From Candidatus Methanomethylophilus sp. 1R26 (GTDB lineage Archaea; Thermoplasmatota; Thermoplasmata; Methanomassiliicoccales; Methanomethylophilaceae): DNA of 64,000 bases. How positions within the stretch are numbered: the first letter of the stretch is position 1; each line of letters starts with the position of its first letter. The notes below the pieces were generated by a model, which saw only the letters and a list, made by a program, of their open reading frames with translations, was not told the origin of the DNA and did not search any database. Positions 1-8,594 of this stretch are shown one piece after another. The translations under genes were made by a program, and so were the position numbers. The stretch lies in the NCBI RefSeq assembly GCF_001481295.1, contig NZ_LOPS01000017.1, positions 1 to 64,000 on the forward strand, in the 5' to 3' direction.

Positions 1-1
1 G

Positions 2-258
2 GAGGATGCCGACCAGGTCGTCTTCAGGTACGCAGGCCCGGACGGAGGGCCCGCCCCGTACCCGTGGAACCCCAACGCTCGCCCTCGGGCCATCGCCGGG
101 ATATGCAATTCCCAGGGCAACGTCATGGGCATGATGCCCCACCCCGAGAGGGTCATGACCGCTTACAACAATGCGGATTGGACCGCGGGCATGCATCTGA
201 GGACGGCGACGGGAAGGCCGTCTTCGAGTCTGTGATGGATTATCTCTCTAAGAGGTGA
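2..258 (+). CDS. purQ: Phosphoribosylformylglycinamidine synthase glutaminase subunit (PurQ), C-terminal part
   Basis: This is the C-terminal end of a class I glutamine amidotransferase that supplies ammonia for FGAM formation in purine synthesis; the rest lies before the window. The visible part has the PurQ-type stretch [20 protein letters not shown], where the His and Glu of HPE complete the Cys-His-Glu triad. The reading frame changes near 198, where CAT-CTG should read CAT-CCT-GAG; restoring one C gives the ending [19 protein letters not shown] and a TGA at 256-258. I read this as a sequencing deletion. A fused PurL/PurQ C-terminus is possible but less likely in archaea. Confidence 0.85.
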   Translation, partial: GCRPGRLQVRRPGRRARPVPVEPQRSPSGHRRDMQFPGQRHGHDAPPREGHDRLQQCGLDRGHASEDGDGKAVFESVMDYLSKR

Positions 259-286
259 GGGAGCGGGCGGGTCCCGCCCCCATCTT

Positions 287-316
287 CCCGCCGCAAACGC
301 GGCGGGATCTTTTTTT
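287..316. terminator. Bidirectional hairpin terminator between purQ and ribK
   Basis: An 8-bp perfect stem (287-294 with 299-306) with an AAAC loop is followed by a run of seven T on the plus strand. It lies between the convergent purQ and ribK stop codons and probably ends both transcripts. Confidence 0.6.
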
Positions 317-978
317 CAAAGGACGATCTTAACTTCGACCTTGTCGCCGGTGCTCAGGCCTAGAGTGCGCCTGATGTGGTACTGGCAGATGATCTCGATG
401 ACGTCCGCATAGATCGTCCTCTCCGGGACGACGACGGCGCATTCGAGGTTCTTGATGCTCGCTTTGTAAGCGATGACGTTTCCGAAGGTCCTCCCGTCGT
501 GGGTGAACCCTTTGATGAAGATCCCGGCGGTGGCGCGGATGACATCGAGCTTCCCGATGTCCTCCTTGTCGACGGCGACATTGAACGTGCCGTTGAACGG
601 CTTGAAGCCGAGCTTGTCGACGAACTGGTCGACGTACCCCTTCTGGCCGATGTAATATCCTCCCTCGCCGAGCCCGTCCTTGACGGTGCCGTGTATGGTT
701 ATGTGGTCCGTAAGTTCGAAGATCCTCCTGTATTCATTATATTCCTGTTTAAGGGCCTCCGAACCGGACGGCGTGATCTTTATGCGCTGCTTCCTGGCCC
801 CCAGGTCGCGCACGATGAGGCCTTGGTCGAGAAGTTCGAGGATGCGTTTGGATGCCGACTGCTGGCTCATTTCCAGGGCATCTCCGAGCTCCCTTGAGGA
901 GACGGCGATGTAGTCATCGAGCCCTCCGAGAAGCGCGAGTTTCCGCAAAGCGAAGGTGTATTTCTCGTCCAAGGACAT
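316..978 (-). CDS. ribK: CTP-dependent riboflavin kinase with N-terminal winged-helix domain (RbkR type)
   Basis: The 220-residue protein joins an N-terminal winged-helix DNA-binding domain (about residues 1-90, with the recognition-helix stretch MSQQSASKRILELLDQG) to an archaeal riboflavin kinase domain (about 95-220, with GEGGYYIGQKGY and FNGTFNVAV). The kinase family uses CTP, not ATP, to make FMN. Fusions of this kind are known in archaea as the bifunctional regulator/kinase RbkR. A TATA-like TTTAAA sits 28 bp upstream of the ATG, which suggests a leaderless transcript, and a GTTCAATTGT element lies between the two, where a repressor would act. Autoregulation by its own HTH is my inference. 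Confidence 0.9.
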   Translation of the reverse strand: MSLDEKYTFALRKLALLGGLDDYIAVSSRELGDALEMSQQSASKRILELLDQGLIVRDLGARKQRIKITPSGSEALKQEYNEYRRIFELTDHITIHGTVKDGLGEGGYYIGQKGYVDQFVDKLGFKPFNGTFNVAVDKEDIGKLDVIRATAGIFIKGFTHDGRTFGNVIAYKASIKNLECAVVVPERTIYADVIEIICQYHIRRTLGLSTGDKVEVKIVL

Positions 979-994
979 TGCCCGACGAATGTTG

Positions 995-1010
995 GTTCAA
1001 TTGTTTAAAG
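995..1010 (-). promoter_or_regulatory. ribK promoter with overlapping possible operator GTTCAATTGT
   Basis: On the minus strand a TTTAAA box (1004-1009) stands about 28 bp before the ribK ATG at 978. The adjacent 10-mer GTTCAATTGT (995-1004, with a CAATTG core palindrome) occurs twice more at 12227 and 12258. Its place between TATA and start fits an operator; the binding protein is not shown. Confidence 0.4.
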
Positions 1011-1046
1011 ATAACTAAATCTCCGAAGGAGAATGAACATAAAAGT

Positions 1047-1064
1047 ACCGGCCCGAAGGCCGGT
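1047..1064 (-). terminator. Hairpin after the 1078-1454 gene
   Basis: A 7-bp stem (ACCGGCC with GGCCGGT) and CGAA loop follow the stop of the minus-strand membrane protein genes. On the minus strand it is followed by a short TTTT run. Confidence 0.45.
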
Positions 1065-1077
1065 GTTGAAGTTTGGA

Positions 1078-1454
1078 TCAGGCCTCGTGGGGCTCGGCAG
1101 TCCAGAGTTTGCCGTCCTTGCTGTAGGAGATCACGCAGATGAGCGCGATGCAGACGAACTCGACGCATCCGAACCAGAGCTCGAAGTACTGGGCGGCGGT
1201 GGCGCCGGCGATGACTCCGAGGGTCAGGAAGTTCATGAACATGAGGAGGTTCCAGTTCCACTGCCCGTGCATCCCGAACGCGCCTGCGAGGGCGAAGGAC
1301 AGGCACATGACGAGCAGCATGAGGGCCGCGGTCCCGAGGGAGTCCATGCGCCGTCGCCTTCGAGGTCCAGATACAGTACGAGTCCGATGACGGCGATGAT
1401 CCCGCCGATGATGCCGAGGGCCTGTCCGGCCTTGATGGTGCTGTTGAGTTTCAT
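1078..1454 (-). CDS. Small hydrophobic membrane protein, about 125 residues
   Basis: No family is recognised. The protein begins MKLNSTIKAGQALGIIGG and has about four hydrophobic segments: IIGGIIAVIGLVLYLDL, AALMLLVMCLSFALAGAFG, LLMFMNFLTLGVIAGATAA and FVCIALICVISYS. The frame breaks near 1347, where GGCGCATGG should read GGCGCCATGG; with one C restored the two halves join into a single 125-residue product. Its ATG overlaps the stop of the upstream gene by four bases (ATGA), so the two membrane proteins are probably translationally coupled. Function is unknown. Confidence 0.65.
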
Positions 1455-2086
1455 TCGACGGCCTCCTTGCCGATAGCGGAAACGGGGTTCTTAGGCTGGA
1501 CGTTCACGCCGATCGTGTAAGAAGCGGCGATGAAGAGCCAGACGAGCCCGGCGACGATGCTGATGACCTCCCACTCCTCCTCCGCGAAACCGAACGCGCT
1601 GAAGAGGGAGACGCAGAAGAGGACCACTGCCGCACCGGCGACGATGACCTTCCCGTCGTACCAGGTCTGGGCGGCCCAGGACGCGGCGGCGAAAGCGAAG
1701 AGCGTCGCGGCGAGGACGGCGAAGAATTCGTGGATGTCCCCGCCCTCGTAGTCCGAGTCGTAGAATCCGACGAAGATAAGGCATATCCCGGCAAGCGCGA
1801 GGAGGATCCCCTCGGCCAGATATCCGGATTTTCTCTTGTCGTTCAGGGCCTCGCCGACTCCGAAGAAGGCGAGAAGGATGGCAGAAATGACGCATCCCCA
1901 TTCAAAATAAGTCGCGGCGTCGGTATCGGATACCCCGAAGTCAGAGAGAGCGTTGGTCCCCCATTCCCAGGAGGAATCCGCGCCGTAACAGGCGAGCCAC
2001 ATAAAGCAGAAAGCGACTCCTGCGCAGATTCCGAACCATCCGAAAGCGGCGGCGTGCTTCTTTGCATCCGCATTCATGGGAGCCAC
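1451..2086 (-). CDS. DUF998-like integral membrane protein
   Basis: The 211-residue protein has six or so predicted membrane spans, including FGWFGICAGVAFCFMWLAC, ISAILLAFFGVGEAL, ILLALAGICLIFVGFY and VAGLVWLFIAASYTI. The pattern WGTNALSDFGVSDTDAATYFEWG between spans 1 and 2 is typical of the DUF998 family, whose biochemical role is not established. It forms a two-gene unit with the small membrane protein that overlaps its stop codon. Nothing indicates a catalytic site. Confidence 0.6.
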   Translation of the reverse strand: MAPMNADAKKHAAAFGWFGICAGVAFCFMWLACYGADSSWEWGTNALSDFGVSDTDAATYFEWGCVISAILLAFFGVGEALNDKRKSGYLAEGILLALAGICLIFVGFYDSDYEGGDIHEFFAVLAATLFAFAAASWAAQTWYDGKVIVAGAAVVLFCVSLFSAFGFAEEEWEVISIVAGLVWLFIAASYTIGVNVQPKNPVSAIGKEAVE

Positions 2087-2251
2087 GTATTCTATGTTAT
2101 TTTATTAACCTTGCTCACACCCAACCGCCCCTAGACTCCGGAATTTCCCCGTGCCGGCCGTGCGCCTGACAGGGGCCGGGGCTTACCTTCCGCGGCCGAT
2201 GCGAAGGAAAGTGCTATATCCGCTCCTTCCGTCCTCACGGGCGAGATACTC

Positions 2252-3031
2252 ATGAACAACGTTTACTTCGTGGGAACCGCCGGGAGCGGGAAGAGCACCA
2301 TGGTCGGGGCCTTCAAGAGGTGGCTGGACGACAACGAGATCGATTCCTGCACCGTCAACCTCGATCCCGGGGCCGAGAAGCTCCCCTATCAGCCGGACAT
2401 AGACATCAGGGAGTGGATAAACCTCGACGAGGTGATGTCCCAGTACGGCCTCGGTCCCAACGGGGCGCAGATCGTGGCGGCCGACCTGATGGCGGTCAAC
2501 ATCAGCAAGGTCAGCGACGCCCTCGACTCCTACGACGTGGACTACGTCCTCATAGACACGCCCGGACAGCTGGAGCTCTTCGCCTTCAGGGAGAGCTCCA
2601 ACATCGTCATCGACGCCCTCGGCAAGGACAGGTCCATCATCGCGTACCTCTCCGACCCGACCCTCTACAAATCCGCCAACGGCTTCGTCTCGGCCATGAC
2701 CCTGGGCGCCCTGGTGCAGTTCAGGCTCGACATGCCGATGATCAACCTCCTCTCGAAGGTGGACACCCTCAGGGAGAAGGACTCCGACAGGATCATCGAC
2801 TGGTACAACAACCCGGACACCCTGTACGGCGACCTGCTGGACGAGGACAAGGACCCCCAGTCCGTCATCGGTATGGAGCTCTTCCGCGCGCTAGAGGACA
2901 CCGGCGTCTTCGGCGAGATGAGGGGAGTGTCCGCGGAGAAGGAGATCGGCCTGCAGGAGATATACGCGGCCGTCCAGCTCCAGTTCCACGGCGGGGACGA
3001 CGCGGAGAAGGACGACTCGGACACCGAGTGA
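2252..3031 (+). CDS. GPN-loop GTPase
   Basis: The 259-residue protein is an archaeal member of the GPN-loop GTPase family, whose eukaryotic relatives help RNA polymerase assembly. The P-loop GTAGSGKST is at residues 8-16, the family-defining Gly-Pro-Asn at 68-70 and the switch motif DTPGQ at 102-106; LLSKVD provides the guanine-specificity NKxD-like element. Length and motif spacing match archaeal homologues that act as homodimers. A TATA-like CTATATC lies about 36 bp upstream, implying a short leader. The substrate complex in archaea is not known. Confidence 0.92.
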   Translation: MNNVYFVGTAGSGKSTMVGAFKRWLDDNEIDSCTVNLDPGAEKLPYQPDIDIREWINLDEVMSQYGLGPNGAQIVAADLMAVNISKVSDALDSYDVDYVLIDTPGQLELFAFRESSNIVIDALGKDRSIIAYLSDPTLYKSANGFVSAMTLGALVQFRLDMPMINLLSKVDTLREKDSDRIIDWYNNPDTLYGDLLDEDKDPQSVIGMELFRALEDTGVFGEMRGVSAEKEIGLQEIYAAVQLQFHGGDDAEKDDSDTE

Positions 3032-3039
3032 GCTCAGGC

Positions 3040-4049
3040 TCACATCGAGCCCGTCTGCTTCAGGTATGCCAGGGTGAGGTCGGCACGCTTGCCGTCAGCC
3101 CTGGCGATTCCGTCGTAGCCGGCATTGAACAGCTTCCTGCGGGCCGCCCTGAGCTCTTCTTTTCCGTTCGCGCCGTAGACGAAGTTCGCCACGTTTCTGC
3201 CCTCGACGAACGTGCCGCGGTAGGCTCGAACGCCGGGAAGTCGTAACGGGACATGGCCAGGGTCAGCACGGCGCGTATCTGGGACATGCGGGCCGGGAGG
3301 ATCTTGCCGTTACCGCAGAGGGGCGCGCCCTCGGCCGGTTCGCGCGGGTATACCTGCATTCCGTCGCATCCCATCCCGTCGGTGGCGTAGAACAGGTCGA
3401 CGATCTCCTTCGGGGTGTGCTCGGGCCCTATCGGGCCGGTCCCGGCCACCGTGCGCAGGCCCGCCGAGATGAGGGTCCTTATGGTGTCCAGGCGTTTCTC
3501 GGCCGAGACGCCGGTCTCCGTTCCCTCGCCCAGGCGGACCGAATGGTAGGCGCCGGTCACGCCGGCATCCTTCAGGGTGCCTGCTTCGGAGGCGTCGAGG
3601 TCGCGGGTGTCGACGTAGATCTCGGTCCCTTTGGGCGCGGAATCCGCCGCGATGCCGGCGAGCTCCGCCAGCCTGCCGATGTCCGCGTCCCCGATGGTGG
3701 ACAGCCTGATCCTCCTCACGTCGGAGAACGCCCCGAGCTCCCGGCATCTGCGGGCGAGGTCATCCCCGTCTATGTCCCAGAAGAGCGAATCGGTGGTGCT
3801 TTCGGCCCACTTGCAGAACCTGCAGCCCACGGGGCAGGGTCCGGTGGAGACCGGGATCTCGGCCACCAACAGGCCGGTCGATTTGCATTCGGACCTGGTC
3901 AGCCTGTCCGCCAGGGAGACGGCCATGGCCGCCTCGGGAGACCTGTCCCTGAAGGTCAGGAGGTACTTGCATTCGTCAGGCTCCAGGCGTTCCTTGTAAT
4001 AGCCTTTGGAGAGCAGGTCCGCCGCTCTGCTGTCGAACATGGGCGGCAT
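3040..4049 (-). CDS. Radical SAM protein of the biotin synthase-like superfamily
   Basis: The 336-residue protein carries a radical SAM cluster motif C-x3-C-x2-C in STGPCPVGCRFCKW (about residues 74-81). TIM-barrel features follow: a glycine-rich GTGPIGPEH stretch and a C-terminal AYRGTFVEGRNVANFVYG region. A deletion near 3225 (CCC read as CC) breaks the frame; restoring it extends the protein to the TGA at 3040. The layout resembles BioB/HylB/HmdB-like enzymes, but I cannot assign a substrate. It lies next to the proteasome ATPase gene and starts 64 bp after it on the same strand. Confidence 0.65.
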
Positions 4050-4112
4050 TATCGAGAAGAACCGATAAAAGGTTTGAGGGATGTGCCAGGAGGGGAAGGC
4101 TCCCCTTCCGGC

Positions 4113-5314
4113 TCATCCGTAGAGGTACGCCGGAGGGGCCTTAACCTTGTTCCTGTCGGTGGCGATGACCTTGTCCCTGGCCTCGGCGAAGTCTCGGGGC
4201 TGACGGTGTCGCGGCCCGCTCTGATGGCCAGCATACCGGCCTCGGTGCAGATGCTCTTGATCTCCGCTCCGGAAGCGCCCTCGGTCGCCTCGGCGAGCTT
4301 CTTCGCGTCCACCTTCTTGGAGACGTTCATGTGCTTCAGGTGGATCTTGAAGATCTGCTCCCTGCCGTCGATGTCAGGCAGGCCGACCTCGATGATCCTG
4401 TCGAACCTCCCGGGCCTCAGCAGGGCGTCGTCGAGGATGTCGGGCCTGTTGGTGGCTCCGATGATCTTGACGTTGCCGGTGGGGGTGAACCCGTCGAGCT
4501 CGGCGAGGAGCTGCATGAGGGTCCTCTGGACCTCGCGGTCGCCGGAGGTGGCGACGTCGGCCCTCTTCGCGCCCACGGAATCAATCTCATCGATGAAGAT
4601 GATCGAAGGCGCCTTCTCCTTGGCGAGCTCGAACAGCTCGCGGACGAGCCTCGCGCCCTCTCCGATGTACTTCTGCACGAGCTCCGAGCCGACCAGCCTG
4701 ATGAAGGTGGCGTTGGTGGCGTTCGCGACGGCCTTGGCCATGAGGGTCTTCCCGGTGCCGGGCGGGCCGACCAGGAGAACTCCCTTCGGAGGCTCGATCC
4801 CGACCTTCTTGTAGAGCTCGGGGCGGAGCAGGGGGTCCTCGACGGCCTCGCGCAGCTCCCTCATCTGCTTGGACAGCCCGCCGACGTCCTTGTAGGTGAT
4901 CGTCGGCTTCTCGAGGATCTCCCCGCCGGAGACGACGGGGTCGATGGCGCTGGGCAGCACCTGCATGACGGCGAGGGACTGCTTGTTGAGGGTGACCCTG
5001 GAGCCGGGGATGAGGTCCTTGCGGTCCACGTAGTCCGACACCCCCACAAGGAAGTCGGGGCCGCTGGAGCTCTTGACGACGACCTTCCCGTCGGGGAGGA
5101 TGTCGCGGAGGCTGCCGATGACCAGCGGAGGGGTCTTGAGCCTCTCCAGCTCGCCCCTGACCCTTGCCATGTCCTTCTGCAGCCTGAAGAGCTCGCTCTC
5201 CGCCGCGCGCTTCGAGTTCTCAGCGTTCTGAAGGTCCTGCATGAGGCGCACGTTGCGCTCTTCGAGCGAAACAACCTTCGCTTTCAAATCGTCGGTCTCG
5301 TTTTCCTCGGGCAT
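4113..5314 (-). CDS. pan: Proteasome-activating nucleotidase (PAN)
   Basis: This AAA+ ATPase unfolds proteins and feeds them to the 20S proteasome. After repair of one lost G near 4195 it is 400 residues: an N-terminal coiled coil (about 5-60), an OB domain, then Walker A GPPGTGKT, Walker B IIFIDEID and an arginine-finger region RPGRFDR. The repaired end reads KAPPAYLYG, so the last three residues LYG form the HbYX motif that opens the proteasome gate, which is independent support for the repair. I chose ATG 5314 ([11 protein letters not shown]) over the longer in-frame start, because a TTTAATAAAA box lies about 31 bp upstream. Confidence 0.93.
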
Positions 5315-5497
5315 ATCAAACACGAGGTGATGGCGTTCGCTTTTATTAAAGCCGAACTTACACGCAGGAAAGTACATCCGTCGGACCTCCGGCCTCTTCC
5401 TGCAGTCTGGCACAGTCGCGATGCCGGAAATGCAGTTTGCACTTCATAAAAACTTGTTCTAGGGATCCCGGCCCTGCGGAGCTCGATACGCTGATTA

Positions 5498-5507
5498 ACT
5501 ATATTTA
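5498..5507 (+). promoter_or_regulatory. TATA box for MBF1 gene
   Basis: ACTATATTTA is centred 27 bp before ATG 5530, the spacing expected when transcription begins at the start codon. It argues for the shorter MBF1 start and a leaderless message. Confidence 0.55.
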
Positions 5508-5529
5508 CGAGTGCAAACATGGAAGATGC

Positions 5530-6054
5530 ATGATTTGCGAGATGTGCGGCAAGGACGTGCCCACCACCCGCCTCATGGTCGTGCAGGGAGCGAAGCTCAA
5601 CCTGTGCCCGAACTGCATGAGGTTCGGCGACGATTACCACGCCCCCCGCGAGGAGGACGGCGGTCGCAGCTTCGAAAGCAACAGCGCGATCATCCAGCAG
5701 AGGCTGGAGAAGCGCCAGAGGCGCATGCAGACCAAGGACATCTATGCAGGCACCGCTTCCGTGGCCCTCATCGAGGACTACGGGAAGGCGATCAGGAAAG
5801 CCCGCGAGAAGAAGAACCTCGACATGGAGTCCTTCGCCAAGTCGATCAACGAGAAGAAGGGGATCCTCGAGAAGGTCGAGGCCCAGAACCTCGTCCCCGA
5901 TGAGAAGCTCATCAAGAAGCTCGAGAAGGCCCTCGGCATCAAGCTCACCGAGATCGTCCAGGAGGGCGGCTCCGTGAACGCCAGGGGAGATGCCAAGGGC
6001 ATGACCCTCGGGAACTTCATCATCAGGGAAGAGAAGGATAAAAAGAAGAACTGA
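5530..6054 (+). CDS. Multiprotein bridging factor 1 homologue (archaeal MBF1)
   Basis: The 174-residue protein is the archaeal MBF1 type, a transcription-associated factor that also contacts the ribosome. An N-terminal zinc ribbon (CEMCGKDV with LCPNCMRFG) is followed by a basic linker and a C-terminal helix-turn-helix of the Cro/XRE type (about residues 85-150: IRKAREKKNLDMESFAKSIN onward). ATG 5530 is preferred to the upstream in-frame start because the zinc ribbon begins there and a TATA box lies 27 bp before it. It is divergent from PAN. Confidence 0.9.
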   Translation: MICEMCGKDVPTTRLMVVQGAKLNLCPNCMRFGDDYHAPREEDGGRSFESNSAIIQQRLEKRQRRMQTKDIYAGTASVALIEDYGKAIRKAREKKNLDMESFAKSINEKKGILEKVEAQNLVPDEKLIKKLEKALGIKLTEIVQEGGSVNARGDAKGMTLGNFIIREEKDKKKN

Positions 6055-6069
6055 TCCAGGAAACCTTTT

Positions 6070-6094
6070 CCGCCGGGCCTTTCCGGCGGTTTTT
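6070..6094 (+). terminator. Intrinsic-type terminator after MBF1
   Basis: A perfect 7-bp stem CCGCCGG/CCGGCGG with a six-base loop is followed by TTTTT, 15 bases after the MBF1 stop. Confidence 0.65.
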
Positions 6095-6172
6095 ATAATG
6101 CATCCTGAACAGGATGCCGGAGCAGGCGGCCGGGCCCGCATATCCATCCGTCCGGCCGCGCTCATTCAGCTG

Positions 6173-6694
6173 TCAGTGCACAGCGATCTTCTCGTAGATC
6201 TCGCCGGCGAGCGCTTTCACGTCCGCACCTGAGTCCCTCAGGACGAGCAGCGCCGCGACCGAGATGTCCGTGCTGAGTTTCCTTTTGATGCTGTTGCATT
6301 CCGAGATGAACTTCCCGCGGTTGTCCCATCCGTACTTTCCGGAGAGCGCGACGAGCTTCGGGAACATGTCCTCGGAATCGGCGGCCGGCGGCGTCTGGGT
6401 CTTCGCAATCTTCGCCGGCTGCTTTCCTGTGGCAGCTGCTTTCCTGAGAGCTTCGGAAGGGCGGTAGGCGATGGGGACCTGCAGGCCGGAGTAGTCCGCT
6501 CCCGGCCTTATGTACCCGCCGGCCTGCTTCATCGCGCCGGAGGAGATCATGGCCGCGATCAGGGCATCCGCTTCCTTCGCGGACATCCATTTGAGGTCCA
6601 GGGAGATGTACATCCTCATCTCCTTCGGGGTCATCGCGTCCTTGCCTTTGCTGCGGAAGAGCGCAGCGGCGCATATGCTCATCTCGTCTGACAT
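6173..6694 (-). CDS. DUF2240-like archaeal protein
   Basis: The 173-residue protein has an N-terminal region (about 1-90) with the pattern RSKGKDAMTPKEMRMYISLD followed by LKWMSAKEADALIAAMISSG. It looks like a winged-helix arrangement and resembles the archaeal DUF2240 family of unknown function. A Pro/Ala/Lys-rich linker (about 88-107) leads to a helical C-terminal segment. It is divergent from rpoK; the shared intergenic region carries TATA-like sequences for both directions. No enzyme motif is visible. Confidence 0.6.
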   Translation of the reverse strand: MSDEMSICAAALFRSKGKDAMTPKEMRMYISLDLKWMSAKEADALIAAMISSGAMKQAGGYIRPGADYSGLQVPIAYRPSEALRKAAATGKQPAKIAKTQTPPAADSEDMFPKLVALSGKYGWDNRGKFISECNSIKRKLSTDISVAALLVLRDSGADVKALAGEIYEKIAVH

Positions 6695-6832
6695 CCGTGC
6701 CTCGTACTCTGTTCCCGTTTATAAGATGTGCGCGTTATACGCGCGCGTGCGTTATTTGATATTCCACTAACTGAAAGAAAGGTTTATAACGGACATGCGG
6801 CTAGAGGCGAATCGATTCAGTGTGGTGACCTT

Positions 6833-7003
6833 ATGAAGTACACTAGGTTTGAGAAGGCTAGGATCATCGGAGCCCGCGCGCTTCAGATATCCTACGGCGC
6901 ACCTGTCCTGGTCGACTATCCTTCGGATATGATCGACCCCATCGACATCGCCATGCTGGAATTCAAAGAAGACGTGATCCCGATCACGGTCGTTAAAAAC
7001 TGA
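6833..7003 (+). CDS. rpoK: DNA-directed RNA polymerase subunit K
   Basis: The 56-residue RpoK (RPB6/omega homologue) stabilises the polymerase core. The conserved core [20 protein letters not shown] is present, with the usual acidic/hydrophobic C-terminus. ATG 6833 is preceded by GGTGACC, a Shine-Dalgarno sequence matching the one before rpsB. A GTTTATAAC box at about 6782-6790 gives a short leader. It is co-transcribed with rpsB, 12 bases downstream, as in many archaea. Confidence 0.93.
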   Translation: MKYTRFEKARIIGARALQISYGAPVLVDYPSDMIDPIDIAMLEFKEDVIPITVVKN

Positions 7004-7015
7004 AAGGTGACAAAC

Positions 7016-7642
7016 ATGGCAGACAATGATGACGTGCAGGTTATTACCCAGGAGCTCCTCGTCCCCGAGGACATCTATCTGACCTCCGGAGTGCACATCG
7101 GTACCCAGTACAAGAGCGCCGACATGAAGCAGTTCATCTACAAGGTGAGGCAGGACGGACTCTACGTCCTCAACGTCACCAAGACCGACGAGAGGATCCG
7201 CGCCGCGGCCAAGTTCCTCTCCAGGTTCGACCCCTAGCGCATCCTCGTGGCCTCCGCCAGGCAGTACGGACAGCGCCCTGCCAGGGAGTTCTCCAAGGCC
7301 ATCGGCGCCCCCGCGTTCGCCGGACGTTTCGTCCCCGGGACCATGACCAACCCCGCCAACCCCTCCTTCGTCGAGCCCGATGTGCTGGTCGTCACCGACC
7401 CCGCCGCCGACAAGCAGGCGCTCAACGAGGCCCTCAACCTCGGGATCCCGATCGTCGCCCTCTGCGATGCCAACAACGAGTCCCGCAACGTCGACCTCGT
7501 CATCCCCACCAACAACAAGGGAAGGCGCTCCCTGGCGTGCATCTACTGGCTCCTTGCCCGCGAGGTCCTCCTTGCCCGCGGAGACATCAAGGACGCCTCC
7601 GAGTTCACCCTGACCATCGACGACTTCGAGGCCAAGTACTGA
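7016..7642 (+). CDS. rpsB: 30S ribosomal protein S2, interrupted by an in-frame TAG codon
   Basis: This small-subunit protein is 208 residues long when read through the TAG at 7235-7237 (codon 74). Both sides are in the same frame and both are S2: before it [20 protein letters not shown], after it [18 protein letters not shown] and the C-terminal [20 protein letters not shown]. The affected position follows FLSRFDP, where homologues have a variable, often charged residue; GAG to TAG would explain it by one substitution. No frameshift is needed. A single essential S2 gene is unlikely to be broken, so either the base is miscalled or UAG is read as an amino acid (pyrrolysine). ATG 7016 has GGTGA six bases upstream. 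Confidence 0.92.
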
Positions 7643-7706
7643 GCCGGACCGGGGGCCCCGCGCCCCCGCCCTAAACCCTTTAGGTTCCTTCTTCTATTAT
7701 CCTCAT

Positions 7707-8524
7707 ATGCGCAGTCCCGCAGTTGCTGGAAGTTTCTATCCCTCCGACCCCTCCGAGCTGAGGGCGTCCGTCGCCAGGTGCTTCAGGTCCGGCCCCGGCG
7801 AGCCCGGCGAATGCACTGGGAAGAGGTCGATATCGGCAGTCCTGGCCCCCCATGCCGGCTATGAATGCTCGGGCATGTGCGCGGCCCATGCCTTCAAGGC
7901 CCTGGCCGAGGACGGCCGGCCGGACGCGTACATCGTGATCGGCCCCGACCATTACGGCGTGCCCTATGAGAGCGTCATGTGCAGCGACGATTACCTCACC
8001 CCCATGGGCCGCGTCCCCGTCCATAAGGACATCGCGATGAGGCTGAGAGAACTCATCCCCCGACGACCCGAGGGCGCACCTCAGGGAGCACTCCGTAGAG
8101 GTGGAGATGCCGTTCATACAGTACATCGATTCCGGGGCGCAGGTGGTCCCTGTCATCATGAGCAGGCAGAACCCCGGCGCGGCCGAGCGCCTGGCACAGT
8201 CGATAAGAACGGCCTGTGCAGGGTACGACGTGGTCATCGTGGCCTCGAGCGACCTGGTCCATTACGTGCCCCATCCTACGCGGAGAGCGCCGATGCCGAC
8301 TTCCTCAGGGCCGTCGCATCCGGGAACCCCGATGCGTCTTCGACATCGTCAGGAGGGAATCCCTCACCGTGTGCGGCTACGGCCCCATCGCCGTCGCCAT
8401 GATGCTGTCCGCGCCCGGCAGGATAAGCATCCTCGACAGCACGGATTCGTCGGTGACCCTGGGCATGGGCGCCGGCAGCTGCGTGGGATACGGCTCCGCC
8501 GTCATGTACAAGCCCGGGCACTGA
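7707..8524 (+). CDS. MEMO-family protein (AmmeMemoRadiSam MEMO part)
   Basis: The protein starts MRSPAVAGSFYPSDPSELRA, the diagnostic MEMO opening, and contains APHAGYECSG and IGPDHYG with histidines that bind metal in the fold. Three single-base indels (an extra C near 8059, lost C near 8272 and 8330) split it; repair gives a continuous 272-residue protein including EVEMPFIQYIDSG, ASSDLVHYVP and ESLTVCGYGPIAVAMML, matching the family's usual length. MEMO proteins have a dioxygenase-like fold of unsettled function and in archaea often neighbour AMMECR1 and radical SAM genes, which are not seen here. Confidence 0.85.
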
Positions 8525-8544
8525 TGCCCGGATCAGAATTTATC

Positions 8545-8573
8545 GGCCCGCACCCCGGACCGGGGTGCGGGCC
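8545..8573. terminator. Long GC hairpin between convergent genes
   Basis: A 13-bp perfect stem (GGCCCGCACCCCG with CGGGGTGCGGGCC) and a three-base loop lies between the convergent MEMO and RPA-associated genes. There is no T-run on either strand. Confidence 0.45.
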
Positions 8574-8594
8574 CGGCGGTCTCCCGCCTAAAGC

